From contig RFQF01000083.1 of the NCBI GenBank assembly GCA_009925805.1, forward strand, positions 1-8,941: a stretch of DNA of 8,941 nt, in the 5' to 3' direction. The stretch comes from Flavobacteriia bacterium. GTDB lineage: Bacteria > Bacteroidota > Bacteroidia > Flavobacteriales_D > Crocinitomicaceae. Every line of letters begins with the position of its first letter. Position 1 is the stretch's first letter. The notes beneath the pieces are model-generated. The model was not told the DNA's origin and did not search any database. It was given only the letters and a program-made list of their open reading frames with translations. The position numbers were made by a program, and so were the translations under genes. This document shows, piece by piece, positions 6,807-8,941 of this stretch.

Positions 6807-7430
6807 ATGAAAAAAATCATTTTATCCTTGGCTCTTTTGATTAGCTCGTCGGTGGTTTTCGGACAAAACGCACTAAACCTTGAGTCGGTGGATGCCATAA
6901 AAAATTGGGTAAGTACACGTCATTTTAACTCAGAGGAAGCTTCAGGTTATACCATTTCAATTGAAACGGTTAACAATGCTCCTGTATTATTTTTTTCTGT
7001 TGCGGACGGACACAAGAAACAATTTACTAACCTCTCGTATACTTTACTGCTGCTGTTTTCTTTCCTTTGTGGCAAACTCCTTTACAGTCAATATAATTTA
7101 CAACTCAACCAAGTCATGTTGGTTAGTAGTACCACGCAAACGGTGCCTGTTGGAAAAGTGTGGAAGATTGAATCTTACATGCAAGCAGGGATTACCATTA
7201 CCGATATGTCAGAAGCAACGGCTACCTGTAATTATCCAGGAAGGCATCATGCAATGCTCGTAAATAATCAACTATACTATTTGATCAACGGTTCGCCAGG
7301 ACATGGCAGCAGCGGAACCTATATGGCAGTAGGCAATTCTCTTCCCATGTGGATTCCCTCAGGCACCACACTTCGAACCTCATGCGCTTCCGATGTACTG
7401 AGTGTATTAGAGTTTAATCTTATACCCTAA
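6807..7430 (+). CDS. Secreted protein, apparent in-frame fusion of two exported proteins
   Basis: A 207-residue ORF with two export signals. Residues 1-20 are a clean signal peptide (MKKIILSLALL, ending VFGQ). Residues 21 to about 70 form the start of a small secreted domain I cannot name. At about 76-95 a second signal-peptide-like segment appears (YTLLLLFSFLCGKLLYSQ), with a usual A/SxQ-type end, followed by a complete domain of about 110 residues containing VPVGKVWKIES, an INGSPG loop, a LPMWIPSGTTL strand and the closing LSVLEFNLIP. That last pattern is typical of small Bacteroidota secreted domains of unknown function. The ORF therefore looks like the N-terminal third of one gene joined in frame, near 7011-7045, to a second gene lacking its start codon. 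Codons around the joint contain no ATG, so the second part has no obvious start of its own. Gene product as drawn may not exist in the cell. Confidence 0.6.
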   Translation: MKKIILSLALLISSSVVFGQNALNLESVDAIKNWVSTRHFNSEEASGYTISIETVNNAPVLFFSVADGHKKQFTNLSYTLLLLFSFLCGKLLYSQYNLQLNQVMLVSSTTQTVPVGKVWKIESYMQAGITITDMSEATATCNYPGRHHAMLVNNQLYYLINGSPGHGSSGTYMAVGNSLPMWIPSGTTLRTSCASDVLSVLEFNLIP

Positions 7431-7433
7431 TGC

Positions 7434-8543
7434 ATGTTTTCCAAAAGGAAATTCGCTCGTTGGCTTTTTCAAAAATACAGCCTGCAACGGGATACTGATA
7501 CCCGCATTTCCGCACAAGAACTAGAAGAACTTAGGATTTTATATATAAAATCGATTGCGGTATCCGCGTTCATTGGAGTGCTTTTTGTCCTGCTTTATTA
7601 CATTCCTATTTATTTATTCCCTGCATTTTTTAAGGAGCATATTTTAGCCATTAAGTTTTGGGGATTAGATCTTGAAATTCGCTGGATTCGTGAATTGGAT
7701 AACTTCTTACTAACGTATATCGAATTATATGTCTTGAGTATTTTGAGCATTTACATGATCCAACGATTGGCCTCAGTATTGGACTTTCCTTCCAAAGAAT
7801 CGAAATATTATACATTGCATCTCGAAAATATTGAGCAATTAAGCTTAGAAGTTGCGCAAAAACGTGAAAAAGAACTTGGTCTGAACCCATTTCTCGGGTT
7901 ATCGAAATTTCAACTTTTCTTATTTCTGCTCATTGCACGTTTCAAGGCGATGTTTAGCAATATGCTGATTAAATTCTTGTTGCAACGCTTTGCTAGTCGC
8001 TTTTTACTAAAGACAGTCATTGATTTAGTAGGGGCACCCGTTTATGCCTTTTGGAACGCTTATGCCACCGCTAAACTTTTCAAAAAATCGAAATATTACA
8101 TTTTTTCGGTGGAACTTTCCGATTTTCTGACGGAGAAACTTGAAAAAAAAGATGGTATCAGCGAGGATCTTCGAAAAGAAATGCAATCTATTTTAGTTTC
8201 TGTGGTTATGTTAAAACGAGAATATTCCGAGATCAACCATTACTTCTCCACCAAAATGCTTGAAACATTGAACATTCAACTGGAGCCACATGTTCATAAA
8301 CCTCTTAAAGCAAAAGAACTCAATAAGGTGTACAGCGATGAAACACTCCGATGGATTTATTTGTTATTCGCCACAGGGGTGATCCTCGATGGAGTCGTAA
8401 GTCGACGGGAAAGAAAACTCATTCAGGAATTTACCCACAATTTTCCGCGAGATACGAACCCACTTTCCCAAATAGATGCATTTCTGAATTCCTATAAGCG
8501 GGGTAAAGCCATTGAATTCATTACCGAAAAAAACTGGATTTAA
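7434..8543 (+). CDS. Two-helix membrane protein with TerB-like C-terminal segment
   Basis: A 369-residue protein with no enzyme motif that I recognise. The N-terminus is basic (MFSKRKFARW). Transmembrane helices are predicted at about 38-62 and 91-112. Residues 155-215 are strongly hydrophobic/amphipathic helices rich in F, L, R and K (FLFLLIARFKAMF, LIKFLLQRFASRFLLKTVIDLVGAP), which may lie on or dip into the membrane. Residues 220-300 are soluble and helical. Near the end, TLRWIYLLFATGVILDGVVSRRERKLIQEF (in parts, 304-333) resembles the helix pair with a D-G-x-[IV]-S-x-x-E acidic loop seen in TerB-like domains. I suspect membership of the LBF_2804 family of conserved Leptospira/Bacteroidota proteins, from memory only. 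It starts 3 bp after the preceding stop and ends 3 bp before the rhodanese gene, so the three are probably one operon. A second ATG at 7430, in another frame, was not chosen because it gives no long ORF. Confidence 0.75.
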   Translation: MFSKRKFARWLFQKYSLQRDTDTRISAQELEELRILYIKSIAVSAFIGVLFVLLYYIPIYLFPAFFKEHILAIKFWGLDLEIRWIRELDNFLLTYIELYVLSILSIYMIQRLASVLDFPSKESKYYTLHLENIEQLSLEVAQKREKELGLNPFLGLSKFQLFLFLLIARFKAMFSNMLIKFLLQRFASRFLLKTVIDLVGAPVYAFWNAYATAKLFKKSKYYIFSVELSDFLTEKLEKKDGISEDLRKEMQSILVSVVMLKREYSEINHYFSTKMLETLNIQLEPHVHKPLKAKELNKVYSDETLRWIYLLFATGVILDGVVSRRERKLIQEFTHNFPRDTNPLSQIDAFLNSYKRGKAIEFITEKNWI

Positions 8544-8546
8544 GAA

Positions 8547-8909
8547 ATGTTACGAATACCTTTATTGCTTTTCATTTTTTTGACCAATTCGTTGATTGCT
8601 CAACAAAAAGTTTCGCAAGAACGCTTCAAGGAACTCATGAATGATTCAACACATGTCCTTTTAGACGTTCGAACTCCGGAAGAATTTGCTGAAGGATTCA
8701 TTGCCGGAAATGCAACCACGTTGAACGTAAATTATTTCTCCAACGATTTTATCGCAAAGGTGGAATTGAAGGCATCCAAGGACCAAGTTCTGTTGGTGTA
8801 TTGTGCGGCGGGAGGAAGAAGTTCCACGGCTTGTAAAGAATTGAAGAAAGCCGGCTTTAAGCGAATCTTTGAACTGGAAGGGGGCTATAATGCTTGGGTG
8901 GCTCCTTAG
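8547..8909 (+). CDS. Secreted single-domain rhodanese-like protein
   Basis: A 120-residue sulfurtransferase-fold protein. Residues 1-19 are a signal peptide (LLLFIFLTNSLIAQ), so a periplasmic location is expected. The rhodanese domain fills the rest: LLDVRTPEEFAEGFIAGNA (38-56), the strand VLLVYCAAGGRS with catalytic cysteine C86 and the six-residue active-site loop AAGGRS (87-92), and the closing LEGGYNAWV. The usual histidine of the GHI(P/A)GA motif is F51 here, a common substitution site in single-domain rhodaneses. An intact cysteine suggests it can carry persulfide, moving sulfur from thiosulfate or another donor; the acceptor is unknown. It follows the membrane protein gene by 3 bp. The remaining 32 bases to the window end show no terminator. 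Confidence 0.92.
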   Translation: MLRIPLLLFIFLTNSLIAQQKVSQERFKELMNDSTHVLLDVRTPEEFAEGFIAGNATTLNVNYFSNDFIAKVELKASKDQVLLVYCAAGGRSSTACKELKKAGFKRIFELEGGYNAWVAP

Positions 8910-8941
8910 CAGCCCATGGTTCTATTTAACATAATATCAAT

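Overview
The window looks like ordinary chromosome from a Bacteroidota bacterium, probably Flavobacteriales. This rests on the long IspH N-terminus typical of that phylum, a DUF4139 secreted protein, TAnnTTTG promoter boxes, A-rich start regions and a Bacteroidota-style winged-helix tail on one protein. No tRNA, rRNA, CRISPR array, insertion sequence or phage gene was seen.

Left half (minus strand). A four-gene run reads leftward from about 4850: a membrane-anchored TPR protein, ribH (riboflavin pathway), glmM (phosphoglucosamine mutase for cell-wall precursors) and a secreted DUF4139/MuiA-like protein. TPR and ribH are 2 bp apart, ribH and glmM overlap by 4 bp, and the last gap is 57 bp. The run starts at a well-formed Bacteroidota promoter and ends in a clear hairpin terminator at 529-568. 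Beyond it lies ispH (last enzyme of the MEP isoprenoid pathway), which enters the window broken. Its reading frame matches IspH to residue 131, then shifts. The correct frame resumes about 40 residues later in the protein, so roughly 125 bp containing the second Fe-S cysteine are missing. This is either a real pseudogene or an assembly deletion.

Right half (plus strand). A 111-bp divergent intergenic region leads into a two-gene unit overlapping by ATGA. The first gene is a small cytoplasmic von Willebrand A (vWA) protein with an intact MIDAS. The second is a 390-residue protein with a four-cysteine cluster and a C-terminal winged-helix-like domain; it has no function I can name. This pair is the best candidate here for an undescribed system.

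A separate promoter at 6783 then begins a run of three tightly spaced genes for envelope proteins: a 207-residue secreted protein that looks like a fusion of two secreted proteins, a 369-residue two-helix membrane protein with a TerB-like tail, and a secreted single-domain rhodanese.

Two separate genes (ispH and the 207-residue ORF) bear signs of internal deletion. That makes an assembly or strain-variation artefact a serious possibility, to be excluded before any biological reading.
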